Shown: positions 7,129-16,437 of the stretch, piece after piece | Numbering within the stretch: position 1 is the first letter of the stretch | Layout of the letters: each line of letters begins with the position of its first letter | NCBI RefSeq assembly: GCF_033842475.1 | Contig: NZ_JAWXYB010000001.1 | Coordinates: forward strand, 1-64,000 | Origin: Acidiphilium acidophilum | Lineage (GTDB): Bacteria; Pseudomonadota; Alphaproteobacteria; Acetobacterales; Acetobacteraceae | Length of the DNA: 64,000 bases | Direction: 5' to 3' | The notes under the pieces: model-generated | What the model was told of the DNA's origin: nothing | What the model saw: the letters and a program-made list of their open reading frames with translations, nothing else | The model's database searches: none | Program-made: the position numbers and the translations under genes

Positions 7129-9831
7129 TCAGCCGGGGCGCGGGCCGGGGCGTTGTTCGTTCTGTGGTCCAGCGGAGGAGGGAGAGGGGTCGTTTCCCAT
7201 GCCAGGACCGAAGCCGAGGGCGGTTCGTGCCCGGTCGATGATCTGCCCGATCGCCTCGCCAAATTTCGTGGCCATTTCCTCAAGCATGCTCAAGCCCGAC
7301 GTCAGTCCGGGCGTTTTTTGCAGTGATTCGAACAACCCCTTTTCGACGGGGGCGAGGTCCTTATCGAGATCACTGACCTTCATGGCATTGCTGCGAACCC
7401 AGGATTCCGCATCCAATCTGCTCGACACATATTGATCCAGGGCTGCGGTGGCTTGCTGGTAGGTTCCGGCAAAGCCTTGGGTCTGCTGGATCTGCGCATC
7501 CAGTTCCGACCGCAATTCGGCGTATTGGCCGCCGGGTTTCATGCCCGACATGACGTTGGCGTAGCCTCCGGGATCATTTTCAGCGGCAGCGTCGATCTTC
7601 TGGCCAATACCCCCCATCATCTGCCGCAGGCTGGTCAGGGCCTGTGCTGCTGTGACGGCGGCTTCGGTGACGCCTTCGACGATGAGCTCCCGCTCAATGC
7701 CGGCAACAGCACCCTTATGATCGAAACTGGTATCAGCGTAGGGGGCGGGCTGGGTTGGTGCGGGTGCTGAGGTTTGTGCCGCTTCGGCGTTGTGGGTGAA
7801 ACCGTTATTGTTGCTCGCCCGAGGGGCGGGGGCGCGGAACAATGGCGATTCCTTCACACGATTGGCCACTGCCTCCAACCATCCGGGACCGGTCGATGTG
7901 CCTGGCGTGACCTTGACATTGGCTGTGGTGGCTTGCACGACGGGGCGCTGCGTTGTTCCCTGTCCGGCAGCGGCCCCTGCTGTTTCCGACGGGGCCTGTG
8001 CGGTCTGAGCCCGCGCTTCGACAGTCCGGTTCTGCCGGACTTCCTGGTTAAGCTGATTGTCCTGCTCCATTCGCGCGCCCCTCTCGACTGAAAGGGTCTG
8101 CTGCTGTGTCATCTGGTTGAGATTTTCGTCGAGAACGCGTTGTTCGAGTTTGGCGAGGACCATATTGTCGCCAGACTGCACCTGCGGGGGGTTGTTCTGG
8201 GCGACCCGGACCGCAAAATCGCGGATCTGGTCGACTGTGTCCTGGCTATCCAGACGGTTCGTGTATTTCATCAATCGAACGACGCTCGGATCGCTCAACC
8301 CCTGGATCGTCACCGCGAGCGTGAGAAGCTGGTCGCGGATATTGTCTCCTACATTCGTCCTGACCCCGGTTGCCCGCTCGGTGTCTGCCATCGCCCAGGC
8401 GATTTCTTGTTGTGTTGCCTTGTCGTTGAGCGCGCCCGGTTCCCGCGCACGCTCCGCGAGATCACTGATCCGTTGTGATAGCTGCTTATACTCTCCTGTG
8501 TTTGGGAGGTTTGCGGCATTCTTCCCAATCTCATCGAGCACTTGGAGATAAGGGTTCGTGTTCGATGTTGCGGCGGCTTTCGGGCCGGTATTTCCGGCGA
8601 TGGCACGTTCGACATCCCGGCCGGCGCTGAAAGCGGCACTTTCGCGGGCTTCGTCGCGGGTCGGGAAGGACTGGCTCCATTCGGATGCCGGCAGGTCACG
8701 ACCATTCAGGGTCACGATACTCTTATAATGGAAGCCGGCCTCGCTCTGGCCGATATCGACGCTGAGCTTGGCCGTTTCGTTGACCGCTCGCGGCTGACCG
8801 CGCTCGATCGTCTCGATATTCGGGGCGGTCCGCTCAGAGGTAGCGGGACGCGGGGCGGTAGCGCCGTCGTTTTCCGGGGCGCGTGTTGTGGTGTCGCGGG
8901 TGATCATGGCGTTGAAGTCCTTTTGTCCATGGGAGGGGAAGATCCGATCGGGCACGAAGTTGGCGGCGTGGCCGATGGTAGCGATCCGATCGGCGAGGGC
9001 ATTGCCGGCGTCGGTCGTGGGGGTGGCGACAACGAGTGACAGCGTTTCCGGGTTGATCCGGTCGATGTAGGCCCGCAGTGTCGCGCTGGTTTCCGGCCCG
9101 ACCGCCCCGCTGACTGCCGTGTAGAGCGTGTCGGTGCGCATGCGTTCGATCGTGGCGAGGCTCATCGCCTCGATCGGCGTGTCGGCGACGACGATGCGCG
9201 TGGCGTTGCCATTGGCGGCATCGAGCGTGAACAGGGACCGTGTGGCGTTGGAGGCGAAGTTTTTGAATCCCGGCCCTTCGGCATCCCACCCGGTCATGTC
9301 ACCCGAAGCGGTGCGGTGTGCTGCCCAAAGGGTAGCATTGGGACCCTCGCGCAGTTCCTCTTGTGCGATAGCGGCCTGGGCGACGATCGGGTGGATCCCC
9401 CGCTGCTCGGTGAGCCAGGTATAGGCCGGGCTTCCTTCCTTCAGCGGGTGATGCGTGACCCAGAGACGGGAGTAGCTGCTCCGCCGTGCATCGTCGGGAG
9501 TGCTGGATGCAGTGGCAGTTCGTGCTTGCTCGATTGCATCGGGTGAGGCCATACCCGCGACCCGTGCCCGCCGGGCCGGGAAAGACGTCAGGGTCGGATC
9601 GAGGTAGCCGGCGAGATCAAAGACGTCGCCCTTCGTCTGTGTGCCTTGCACAAAGAATCCCTGCCCGCCGTATGTGGTGACGATCGACGGCGCACTCGGA
9701 GGCGCGTTGCGTTCGCGCCAGACCATTTTGTCGCCACCCGGTTTGTCATCCGTCTGCCACCCGGCGTTTTCCAGTACGACCGGGCAGGTGACAGCGGATT
9801 TCAGGATCTGGTTGTCGGGCTGCGGGCTCAT
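7129..9831 (-). CDS. DUF3991/Toprim-domain protein of the transfer operon
   Basis: A 900-residue protein. The N-terminal third matches the DUF3991 plus Toprim_2 layout of plasmid primase or relaxase-associated proteins: a domain up to about residue 190 (DVFDLAGYL), then a Toprim-like segment with RIVVADTPIEAMSLATIE near residues 205-225. The middle and C-terminal parts are long, helical and glutamine/alanine rich, with no known fold assigned. GGGGGAGG precedes the ATG, which overlaps the previous stop. A role in processing or priming transferred DNA is inferred. No relaxase motif was seen. Confidence 0.65.
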   Translation of the reverse strand: MSPQPDNQILKSAVTCPVVLENAGWQTDDKPGGDKMVWRERNAPPSAPSIVTTYGGQGFFVQGTQTKGDVFDLAGYLDPTLTSFPARRARVAGMASPDAIEQARTATASSTPDDARRSSYSRLWVTHHPLKEGSPAYTWLTEQRGIHPIVAQAAIAQEELREGPNATLWAAHRTASGDMTGWDAEGPGFKNFASNATRSLFTLDAANGNATRIVVADTPIEAMSLATIERMRTDTLYTAVSGAVGPETSATLRAYIDRINPETLSLVVATPTTDAGNALADRIATIGHAANFVPDRIFPSHGQKDFNAMITRDTTTRAPENDGATAPRPATSERTAPNIETIERGQPRAVNETAKLSVDIGQSEAGFHYKSIVTLNGRDLPASEWSQSFPTRDEARESAAFSAGRDVERAIAGNTGPKAAATSNTNPYLQVLDEIGKNAANLPNTGEYKQLSQRISDLAERAREPGALNDKATQQEIAWAMADTERATGVRTNVGDNIRDQLLTLAVTIQGLSDPSVVRLMKYTNRLDSQDTVDQIRDFAVRVAQNNPPQVQSGDNMVLAKLEQRVLDENLNQMTQQQTLSVERGARMEQDNQLNQEVRQNRTVEARAQTAQAPSETAGAAAGQGTTQRPVVQATTANVKVTPGTSTGPGWLEAVANRVKESPLFRAPAPRASNNNGFTHNAEAAQTSAPAPTQPAPYADTSFDHKGAVAGIERELIVEGVTEAAVTAAQALTSLRQMMGGIGQKIDAAAENDPGGYANVMSGMKPGGQYAELRSELDAQIQQTQGFAGTYQQATAALDQYVSSRLDAESWVRSNAMKVSDLDKDLAPVEKGLFESLQKTPGLTSGLSMLEEMATKFGEAIGQIIDRARTALGFGPGMGNDPSPSSAGPQNEQRPGPRPG

Positions 9832-11069
9832 GATCCGCCTCCCCCATTCGATGCGATCTGCGGTGTCGGCAGGGTGGCCGATGAAGGCAGCAGCACTTTC
9901 GCCTTGTCGGCGAGGATGCTCGCGAGCAGCAAGTTCGTTTGCTGCTGTGATTTCAGCCGATGCAATGCGATGTAATTGCTCTGGGCGAGCTCATCGGCGA
10001 CCGAGATCAGCACCGTTTTCGCGTTGGGGTCAGATTCGAGAGCCGCGTGCCAGGACGTGCTGCTTTCCCGGCGATCGACGGCGAGGGTGAGGGCACCGAG
10101 CCACGATGCGGTCTGGGTCTGAGGCATGCCGAGCGCTGTCTGTTCGGCCTGTTGGCTGGCGGTGAGGTCCACGCTGGGGGTGCGGGTAGCCTGAATGTCG
10201 GTGGCGACGCGCCGCGCCAACGACATCTGCGCGTTGTATTGCCGGCGTTTGACGACAGCAAACTGCCCTTTGAGCGACGTGAGCGCTGGCCCCCGCAGGG
10301 CGGCCGGCGCGTAGGGTTCGATCAGGGTCTGGCTATAATCATTGGCGGCCGTGGCCGATGTCTGATTCGGGTAGGTTTCCACCCCAAGGAGGCTGGCCGC
10401 TTCCTGGTCGGCGTCGGGATCTGGGCTCAATCCATCCTTGCACGGCAGGCCGGCCGCCATGTCCTGAGCAGAGCAATAGCGCAGATCATGCAACGCATTG
10501 ATCGAGGCGACGCCCTCGCTGACCGAATTATAGGAGGGATCGCCCGGTGCGGCGATCGTCACCGGGTCGGTTACCGATTCAATCGAATTGGCGATCCCGC
10601 TTGTCTGATGGGCACCGACGACGATCGATTGGCCATTGGTCAGTGCATTGCAGGCCTGGGGGGTGAGAACGTGATTGTTCTGGATCTGGATTTGATGGTT
10701 CTGGAGATTTTCTGTGGCTTTATCTGCTAGCACGGCATCGGCGACCTGCTCGTTGGCGCCGACTGCGGCCTTGGCGTAATTGGCGTTCTGATTAAATCCG
10801 TTTTGCAAGGTTGTGCGCAGATCACCGCCGCCTTGGGCACCAGAGTACCCGAATTCGGATGCCAGTTTGCCCTCGATCGCGTTCTGCATGTTGGTGACGT
10901 CGGTGCCGACTGAGACGACCTTGCTGGCGACCGCATTCACGGCGGCAATCAGCGCCGCGATATCGGTTCCGAATAAAGCGTGCGCCTTGGGCGGCTGGAG
11001 GATCGTCGCCCCGAGCAGGACGCCAGCGCCGGCGGTCAGCAGGACCGATTTTCTGAATTCATGAGCCAT
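9828..11069 (-). CDS. Exported protein of the transfer operon, unknown function
   Basis: A 413-residue protein with a clear signal peptide cleaved near AHA (residues 1-31). It is followed by a helical region (VNAVASKVVSVGTDVTNMQN), a pair of cysteines in YCSAQDMAAGLPC and a glutamine-rich helical C-terminal half. Its place between two exported proteins and dotA suggests a periplasmic or surface part of the transfer machine. The overall look recalls VirB5/TrbJ-like minor pilins, but the motifs are not decisive and this is a guess. Confidence 0.6.
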   Translation of the reverse strand: MAHEFRKSVLLTAGAGVLLGATILQPPKAHALFGTDIAALIAAVNAVASKVVSVGTDVTNMQNAIEGKLASEFGYSGAQGGGDLRTTLQNGFNQNANYAKAAVGANEQVADAVLADKATENLQNHQIQIQNNHVLTPQACNALTNGQSIVVGAHQTSGIANSIESVTDPVTIAAPGDPSYNSVSEGVASINALHDLRYCSAQDMAAGLPCKDGLSPDPDADQEAASLLGVETYPNQTSATAANDYSQTLIEPYAPAALRGPALTSLKGQFAVVKRRQYNAQMSLARRVATDIQATRTPSVDLTASQQAEQTALGMPQTQTASWLGALTLAVDRRESSTSWHAALESDPNAKTVLISVADELAQSNYIALHRLKSQQQTNLLLASILADKAKVLLPSSATLPTPQIASNGGGGS

Positions 11070-11655
11070 TGCCGGCGCTCCCCTGCGTCGTTTGTGGAGC
11101 GGGATATCCGGTTGGCATCAGGGATGTGCCGTTGACGTAGATACCTGTGTTTTGGCCGAGGCTCGGCGATCCGGTGACGGAGAGCAGGTTGGCGCCGCCC
11201 CCTCCGAAGGAGAGTTGGGGGCAGAAATTCCCGAAGCCGGTCGTGCCGAAGCCGCCGATCTGAAACCCGCTGATCGAGATGCCACATTGGCTGACCGAGG
11301 ACGTGGCATTCTGCCAGGCTTGATTGACGCTGGCGCAGATCTGTCCCTCCACGTCCTGAAAAATGGAAGTCAATGTGCTGGCGCTGAAGACTGACGTGAT
11401 GAGATTGAGCCCAACGCCGTGAAAAAAGTTCGACAGGCAGGTCAATTGGGTGACCGGCGTGGGGGCGGTCAGCACATTGGAGTCAGCTGATAATCCGGCT
11501 GAGATACCGGCGGCTGCGCCGTTGGCCATCGCGACGCAACCGGCCGTCTGCTCGGCGGACGATCCTTGCGCTGAGGTGGCCGCCCTTGCTGTGATGGCGA
11601 GGGGGAGTGCAATGGCGCTCACGATCAGGAGCGCCTTTGATAAGCGCGTGGTCAT
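11059..11655 (-). CDS. Exported cysteine-containing protein, unknown function
   Basis: A 198-residue protein with a signal peptide ending ITARA. The mature part has five cysteines (GCVAM, LTCLSN, QICAS, SQCGI, NFCPQ), probably partly disulphide bonded, and a glycine-rich stretch (GFQIGGFGTTGFGN). AAGGA precedes the ATG. The stop overlaps the start of the next gene, indicating a tight operon. No family was recognised. Confidence 0.6.
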   Translation of the reverse strand: MTTRLSKALLIVSAIALPLAITARAATSAQGSSAEQTAGCVAMANGAAAGISAGLSADSNVLTAPTPVTQLTCLSNFFHGVGLNLITSVFSASTLTSIFQDVEGQICASVNQAWQNATSSVSQCGISISGFQIGGFGTTGFGNFCPQLSFGGGGANLLSVTGSPSLGQNTGIYVNGTSLMPTGYPAPQTTQGSAGNGS

Positions 11656-12161
11656 AGGTGTGTCCTTGTGGATGTTCCAGTGGTGAAGGGGGCGAGGAGA
11701 GGGCGTCCGGACGTGGCGGCATGTAACGCCTCGATGCGGATGGGCTGGGTCATGCGCTCGATGATTTCGGCGCGGCGGATCAGGGTGATTGTCTCGCGCA
11801 CCGTCCGGCCGCGGTGATCGGGATCGGCACCGACCATGGCTCTGATGATCCGGTTGCCCACGTCGTCAGGCAGATGTTCGAGGTAGATCAGCAGGGCCGT
11901 GCGTCGCTGGAGATCGAGCCAGGCCAACCCGGTCAGCAGGTGGTCGAGCGTTTCTGGTTCGAGAAGTAGATCAGCGACGACGTTGGGGGGCCTCGTGCAG
12001 ATTTCGTTAAATCGCTGTCCGACCTCCTGGACTTTGGCCTCGACTTCGGGTGTGTCGGCAAGGATGGTGCCGGGCGCCAGGAATATCTGCGGGTAACATC
12101 GGATGATCCAGGCTTCAACGGCTTTGCGTTCGAGTGTCAGAGGCGAAGGTAAATCGGGCAT
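11652..12161 (-). CDS. Conserved-looking cytoplasmic protein of the transfer operon
   Basis: A 169-residue mostly helical protein starting MPDLPSPLTLERKAVEAW. The ATG at 12161 follows AAAGGA by five bases. It has no signal peptide or membrane helix, and the C-terminal half is arginine rich (GRTVRETITLIRRAEIIERM). It overlaps the next gene by four bases. No domain was recognised. Confidence 0.6.
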   Translation of the reverse strand: MPDLPSPLTLERKAVEAWIIRCYPQIFLAPGTILADTPEVEAKVQEVGQRFNEICTRPPNVVADLLLEPETLDHLLTGLAWLDLQRRTALLIYLEHLPDDVGNRIIRAMVGADPDHRGRTVRETITLIRRAEIIERMTQPIRIEALHAATSGRPLLAPFTTGTSTRTHL

Positions 12162-12224
12162 GAGCGGTCCTTTCACGCGGAGCGTGGCAGGCGCGAATGC
12201 AAGTGGACCTATAAAAAATCGCGG

Positions 12225-12677
12225 CTACGAAATTTTTTTTATGGTGATCTTTGCGGTGGTCTGGGTGGCGCTGAGGTGCAAGCCGAGGGGGGCCAAAGCG
12301 GTGGCTAATGTGGCGGGCCACGGCAACCCGCCACGCCAGGAACAGGGCATTTCGCGGTTCACGCCTACCCCGAAATGCACAGTGACATATGGCGGTACAA
12401 TCAATCGGAGGGCCGTAGCGATTGGTATGGCCGTGCCAAATCCTTTCACGATTGGATAATCGGGGTGCCGTGACGGCAGCGGTGGTGCATTGGACTCACG
12501 TGGCGGGTCTTTCGTTACCGATCGCGTGTAGACATTGGATGTGACTGTCTTTGTAGGTACGGCGATTATAACGACATTCGCCTGTGCTGGTCGCGTCATT
12601 GCTGTGACTGCCAGAAAGGCAATCCCAAAGAGGGCTGGATTGCGGGTCTGTCGATCTCTGATAAGCAGGGCGGGCAT
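12225..12677 (-). CDS. TcpQ/PilL-like C-terminal domain protein
   Basis: A 150-residue protein with a signal sequence ending near AQA (residues 1-33). The C-terminal domain (residues 80-150) has the pattern of the toxin-coregulated pilus Q family also found in IncI PilL: IPIATALRLIVP, then CSWRGGLPWPATL and a final hydrophobic LGLHLSATQ. Such domains bind secretins or cell-wall structures at the outer membrane. AAAGGAC precedes the ATG. It is the first gene of the minus-strand operon that runs to dotA. Confidence 0.7.
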   Translation of the reverse strand: MPALLIRDRQTRNPALFGIAFLAVTAMTRPAQANVVIIAVPTKTVTSNVYTRSVTKDPPRESNAPPLPSRHPDYPIVKGFGTAIPIATALRLIVPPYVTVHFGVGVNREMPCSWRGGLPWPATLATALAPLGLHLSATQTTAKITIKKIS

Positions 12678-13262
12678 GTTGCTGTCCTTTCAGGTATCGC
12701 CCGCGAATGCCGTCTGCGATCGCCACTTCAAAGCATTATTTTCTATCGGAATGATAGACAAATATGAAAGATAATAACCTGTTTTCTGACATTACGCATT
12801 ATTCATTACGCTCTAATTTCTATTCACTCGTTTGTGATTAGTCACTGGCGACACGGATGTAACTATTTAGTCACTATCAACATCTGTTACTCATTGTTGC
12901 AACGCAACGTTGTAATAAGTGGGTGATTTTCGGTTTCTCAACTTCATTCCGGACTCGAATCCCAGCTTATAACCCTATGTCACGCGAGTCTTTTGTCGAC
13001 TCGGCCCACGTCGCCCGACGGCGCTCCCAGCGCGACTCAATATTTGGATTGATAGCGTTCTCAGATCGCAAAAAACAGCCAGTTAGTTTCGTCTTTTGGT
13101 ATCTGGTTTATAAAAACCGCTTTCCGTTACGAATACGTTCTTATAGCGCAACTCGATTTTGCGGGTGTTCCGGGGGGACTTAAATTAGGGCTTGCATGCA
13201 GATCGTGCTGTAGGGGATGAATTTCCGTATCCGGTCTATTTCGATCGGGGTCGGAGGCTCGT
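12678..13262. promoter_or_regulatory. AT-rich divergent intergenic region with short repeats
   Basis: This 585-bp gap separates the tcpQ operon from the HTH/dotI operon and is clearly more AT rich than its surroundings. It contains TTAGTCACT twice (12838-12846, 12867-12875), CATTACGC twice (12790-12797, 12804-12811), an inverted repeat TCTATC/GATAGA (12742-12758), and adjoining palindromes GTTGCAAC and CAACGTTG near 12894-12913. It probably holds both promoters and regulator sites. No gene is supported. Confidence 0.55.
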
Positions 13263-14588
13263 ATGTCCGTGACTACGGTCCACTCATTGCCTTTTAATGC
13301 TGGCACGCAACCTCTCCAGGGCTTTCCCGGGGATGAGCAGGATTCTGTAAGCCGATATATTTGGAATAACGGCTTACGAGCGGTCGCGTTAGGTAATTCG
13401 GTTACGCTCCTCAAGCAGGATCCGGCGCGGCGTGATGATCTGCGAGACCCAGACTGCCCGTCGGTATCCGCGGCCGTTGGAGCGACGGCTCCTGGCCCTC
13501 TCTCCGAGCGCGAGGCGACTATTGTCGCCGTGCAGATGATGACCCGATTTGCGCTGCGACCTGAGCGGGGGCCCGGTCGTCGCCAGATTGCCGCGTGGGT
13601 CGGTCTGTCACCGGAATTAGTCGTGCGTATTGCGCAGGATGCAGGGCTTTCGCCGCCACACGACCGTCCACTTCGGCATTACAAGTCCGCGCGCTATTTG
13701 TCGCACGATCAACGCGGGCTGATCGTTCGGAATTTTGTGGCACAGGTTCCGATCGAGGCTATCGCCTCGCTGGTTGATCGCTCGCGGACCCAGTTACTGT
13801 CATGCCTTCGTCGCATGGGACTGCCGTATGGGCGCGGTGGCTCAATGCGCGCCGCGCTTTGGGCAGATTTGGCTGACCCCGCGGTTGGTTTGGGCAATGC
13901 CGAAGCTGATCCTGAATCTGCTATCCCGTCACCTGGCCTATCGAGGCCGGCGGGACCTTCATCCGCGCCATCGATGTCATCGCAGTCGGACCGCCGACGC
14001 AAGCGTGCCCGGGCGCGGAGCAGGTCACCGCGCCCGGGCCGGCAGGCAAAGCCCCGGTGCCCGTCGCCGCTTTATCCCGCCGCACGCGCCGACCAGCTTT
14101 TGACCTCTTTTGTGGCACAGGTGGGCTCTGAATTGGATTCGTCTTCCCTGGCTCGGCTGAAGACTGCGGCGGAGACCGTCTATCGAGCCGCGAGCAATCC
14201 TGATTTCCGGATCGAGAAGCCGGCGCGGGGAATTCCCCCGTTGCTGCGCGAGTGCTTCGGCGTGCTTTATGTCGCCAGCGTGTCTCCCGATGGCTGCGCA
14301 CGCATTGTCGGGGTTTCGCGCCACGTCGTCGCGCGGACCTTCTCGAATTATTGCGGAAGATCTGAAGCGAACTACGGCCGATCCAGTCGCGCCGTCTGGC
14401 CCGGGCGGCTCAGCCCGGGCTTCGATCTGGCCCAGATCTCGCAGTCCTACGGGGCACAGAATTTCGTTTTCAAAAAATGCCTGAGTAGCGGCATCTTGTT
14501 CCCCGTTCGTCGTACCGAAATCGCGTCCCGACATATCGCACCTCACATCATCGCGAGCGCACATGGATATGAGGGGTACAGTCTGTGA
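13263..14588 (+). CDS. Putative DNA-binding protein with two HTH-like segments, head of the dotI operon
   Basis: A 441-residue protein starting at an ATG preceded by CGGAGG. Two helix-turn-helix-like stretches lie at about residues 106-125 (RRQIAAWVGLSPELVVRIAQ) and 163-182 (IEAIASLVDRSRTQLLSCLR). Then follows a basic, low-complexity linker (DRRRKRARARSRS) and a second globular part with another HTH-like segment (CARIVGVSRHVVARTFSNYC). Its place at a divergent promoter ahead of the transfer operon suggests a regulator. No family was recognised. Confidence 0.55.
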   Translation: MSVTTVHSLPFNAGTQPLQGFPGDEQDSVSRYIWNNGLRAVALGNSVTLLKQDPARRDDLRDPDCPSVSAAVGATAPGPLSEREATIVAVQMMTRFALRPERGPGRRQIAAWVGLSPELVVRIAQDAGLSPPHDRPLRHYKSARYLSHDQRGLIVRNFVAQVPIEAIASLVDRSRTQLLSCLRRMGLPYGRGGSMRAALWADLADPAVGLGNAEADPESAIPSPGLSRPAGPSSAPSMSSQSDRRRKRARARSRSPRPGRQAKPRCPSPLYPAARADQLLTSFVAQVGSELDSSSLARLKTAAETVYRAASNPDFRIEKPARGIPPLLRECFGVLYVASVSPDGCARIVGVSRHVVARTFSNYCGRSEANYGRSSRAVWPGRLSPGFDLAQISQSYGAQNFVFKKCLSSGILFPVRRTEIASRHIAPHIIASAHGYEGYSL

Positions 14589-14709
14589 CTATGCTGATTA
14601 TTTCATCGTTTTTGCCAAATTCCGACACTCTTTTTTTCCTCTTTGGACTCGCGATAGCGCCTGCGACTCTTCCCCCCACGATGACAAATCGGGATCGGGA
14701 GATCAATGG

Positions 14710-15375
14710 ATGAGCGACGTGACGGCAGGAACTGAGCTACGCGTACCACCGGAGACGGGGCCATCCTCGCGTCAGATTCTCAATCCGTATTTTCTGCTTG
14801 CGCGGATCCGCAGCCTTTTGACGGCCAATTTCATTCTGGCGATTGCGGTGGCCATGCTCGCGGGATGCCAGCTTTGGACGCTCCTGCATCCACGACAAGA
14901 GATTTTCTTTGGCACATCTCGCTCCGGCGATCCGATCCGGCTTTATCCGCTTAATCAGGCGATTTATGCCCAGAGCCGCGTTTTCCGTTTCGCGGTCGAT
15001 GCGACTGATCAGGCTTATTCCGTCAATTTTGTGAACTATCGCGCGCAGTTCACCCGTGTTTCCAAAAAATTCACCCCAGCCGGATGGCAGGCCTTCGCCG
15101 CCAGTTTCATCAAGGAACATGATTTCGAGCGGATGAAATTCTACGACCTTGTTGGCAGCGCTGTCCCGACGGCTGGCCCTGCGATCAAGAAACAAGGCGT
15201 TGTGGGCAATCGATATACGTGGATTCTGCAATTTCCGATGGTCGTGACGTACCGAAATGAGGAGCGCCATTACACCGAGACACGCATGATGACTGTCGAT
15301 GTTGTCCGCGCCTCACTGTTTCACCATCCTTCCGGTCTCGCGATCAGCCAGATTATTTCTGCACCAATGGGATGA
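14710..15375 (+). CDS. dotI: DotI/IcmL/TraM inner-membrane protein of the type IVB system
   Basis: A 221-residue protein starting MSDVTAGTELRV. One membrane helix (FILAIAVAMLAGCQLWTLL, about residues 45-65) is followed by a periplasmic domain typical of DotI/IcmL (FVNYRAQFTRVSKKFTPAGW, QGVVGNRYTWILQFP). DotI is a core-complex component. The ATG at 14710 is preferred to an earlier in-frame start because it follows GGGAG and gives the normal family length. The stop overlaps dotH. Confidence 0.9.
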   Translation: MSDVTAGTELRVPPETGPSSRQILNPYFLLARIRSLLTANFILAIAVAMLAGCQLWTLLHPRQEIFFGTSRSGDPIRLYPLNQAIYAQSRVFRFAVDATDQAYSVNFVNYRAQFTRVSKKFTPAGWQAFAASFIKEHDFERMKFYDLVGSAVPTAGPAIKKQGVVGNRYTWILQFPMVVTYRNEERHYTETRMMTVDVVRASLFHHPSGLAISQIISAPMG

Positions 15376-16436
15376 TCCAGATGTATTCGACGTATCGACA
15401 CAAGCGCATCAGCCTCACCCTGTGCTCGACTACCGCCTTGATGATCATGTGCGGGTGTCCGGCGTGGGCGCAGAACGCCCAACCGGCTGACGGACAACTC
15501 TCGGGCGCGGCGCGATCCGTTACCCCGGCGTTTCTACCCCAAAACGGATCACCTCATCCGAATTTCTCGGCCGCAGCGCAAAACGCCATTCCGATTACCC
15601 CGGGGATGATCCGCGCGCTGCAGCATCGCTATGACGGCGTCTCGAAGGCAATCGCGGATGCTCATACGTCGCCAATGGCAATCCCCGTGACCAGCACGGT
15701 GACGATCGGTCTCGGGCCGCAATCGGTCACAAACATTATCGAAACCGCCTATGGATTTCCGACCGCGGTTGCATTTCTTGACAGTTCCGGAGCGCCCTGG
15801 CCGATCGCATGGACGACCAATTCCAATCCGGCGCCCGGCTCTCCGACCACCAAATCGGATACCTGTGTGAACGGCGGTAATCCTGCGACCGCAGCGACTG
15901 CGGGCACGGCTATGCCCGCGATTGTGGCCAGTGGGTTCATTGTCTGCGTTCCGTACAAGGGATCGAACGTCCTCGAGATCTCTCCCCGTTCGCGCTATCC
16001 GCGCGGCGGGTTGCTGGTCAATCTCAAGGGCGCTGCGGCCCCGCTTCCGTTTCTGATTCTGACAAATTCCACGCATTACGAGGCCCGCCTCGATGTGCAG
16101 ATCAATCAGCGCGGTCCGGACGCCTCCCCCGAGGTCTACGTCCGGTCGAACGCTCCCGAGACCGGCGCTCCGGCTTTGACCGCGATGCTGAATGGCGAAC
16201 CGCCGGCGGATGCTGTGCCGCTCGGTGTCATTGGCGCATCGCCCGAAGCGATCCGGGCCTGGCGGTATCGCGGCCAGATCTACATCCGCACGCGCGACAA
16301 GATCCTGTCGCCGGAATGGGACGGCTCGGAATACGGCCCCGATGGTGTCGGGATCTACGTCGTGCCCAATACGCCGGTCGTCCTGATGTCAGGTGGCGAT
16401 GGCCGCACTTTCTCCGTCTCTTTCAAGGAGGACTGA
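15372..16436 (+). CDS. dotH: DotH/IcmK/TraN outer-membrane core protein
   Basis: A 354-residue exported protein. The signal peptide ends near PAWA (residue 33), then comes a proline-rich linker and the DotH domain (VTIGLGPQSVTNIIETAYGFPTAVAFLDSSG is the recognisable start), ending in a beta-rich C-terminal region (GVIGASPEAIRAWRYRGQIY). DotH forms the outer-membrane ring with DotC and DotD. ATG 15372 overlaps the dotI stop; ATG 15381 is an alternative with GGGA upstream. Confidence 0.9.
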   Translation: MIQMYSTYRHKRISLTLCSTTALMIMCGCPAWAQNAQPADGQLSGAARSVTPAFLPQNGSPHPNFSAAAQNAIPITPGMIRALQHRYDGVSKAIADAHTSPMAIPVTSTVTIGLGPQSVTNIIETAYGFPTAVAFLDSSGAPWPIAWTTNSNPAPGSPTTKSDTCVNGGNPATAATAGTAMPAIVASGFIVCVPYKGSNVLEISPRSRYPRGGLLVNLKGAAAPLPFLILTNSTHYEARLDVQINQRGPDASPEVYVRSNAPETGAPALTAMLNGEPPADAVPLGVIGASPEAIRAWRYRGQIYIRTRDKILSPEWDGSEYGPDGVGIYVVPNTPVVLMSGGDGRTFSVSFKED

Positions 16437-16437
16437 T

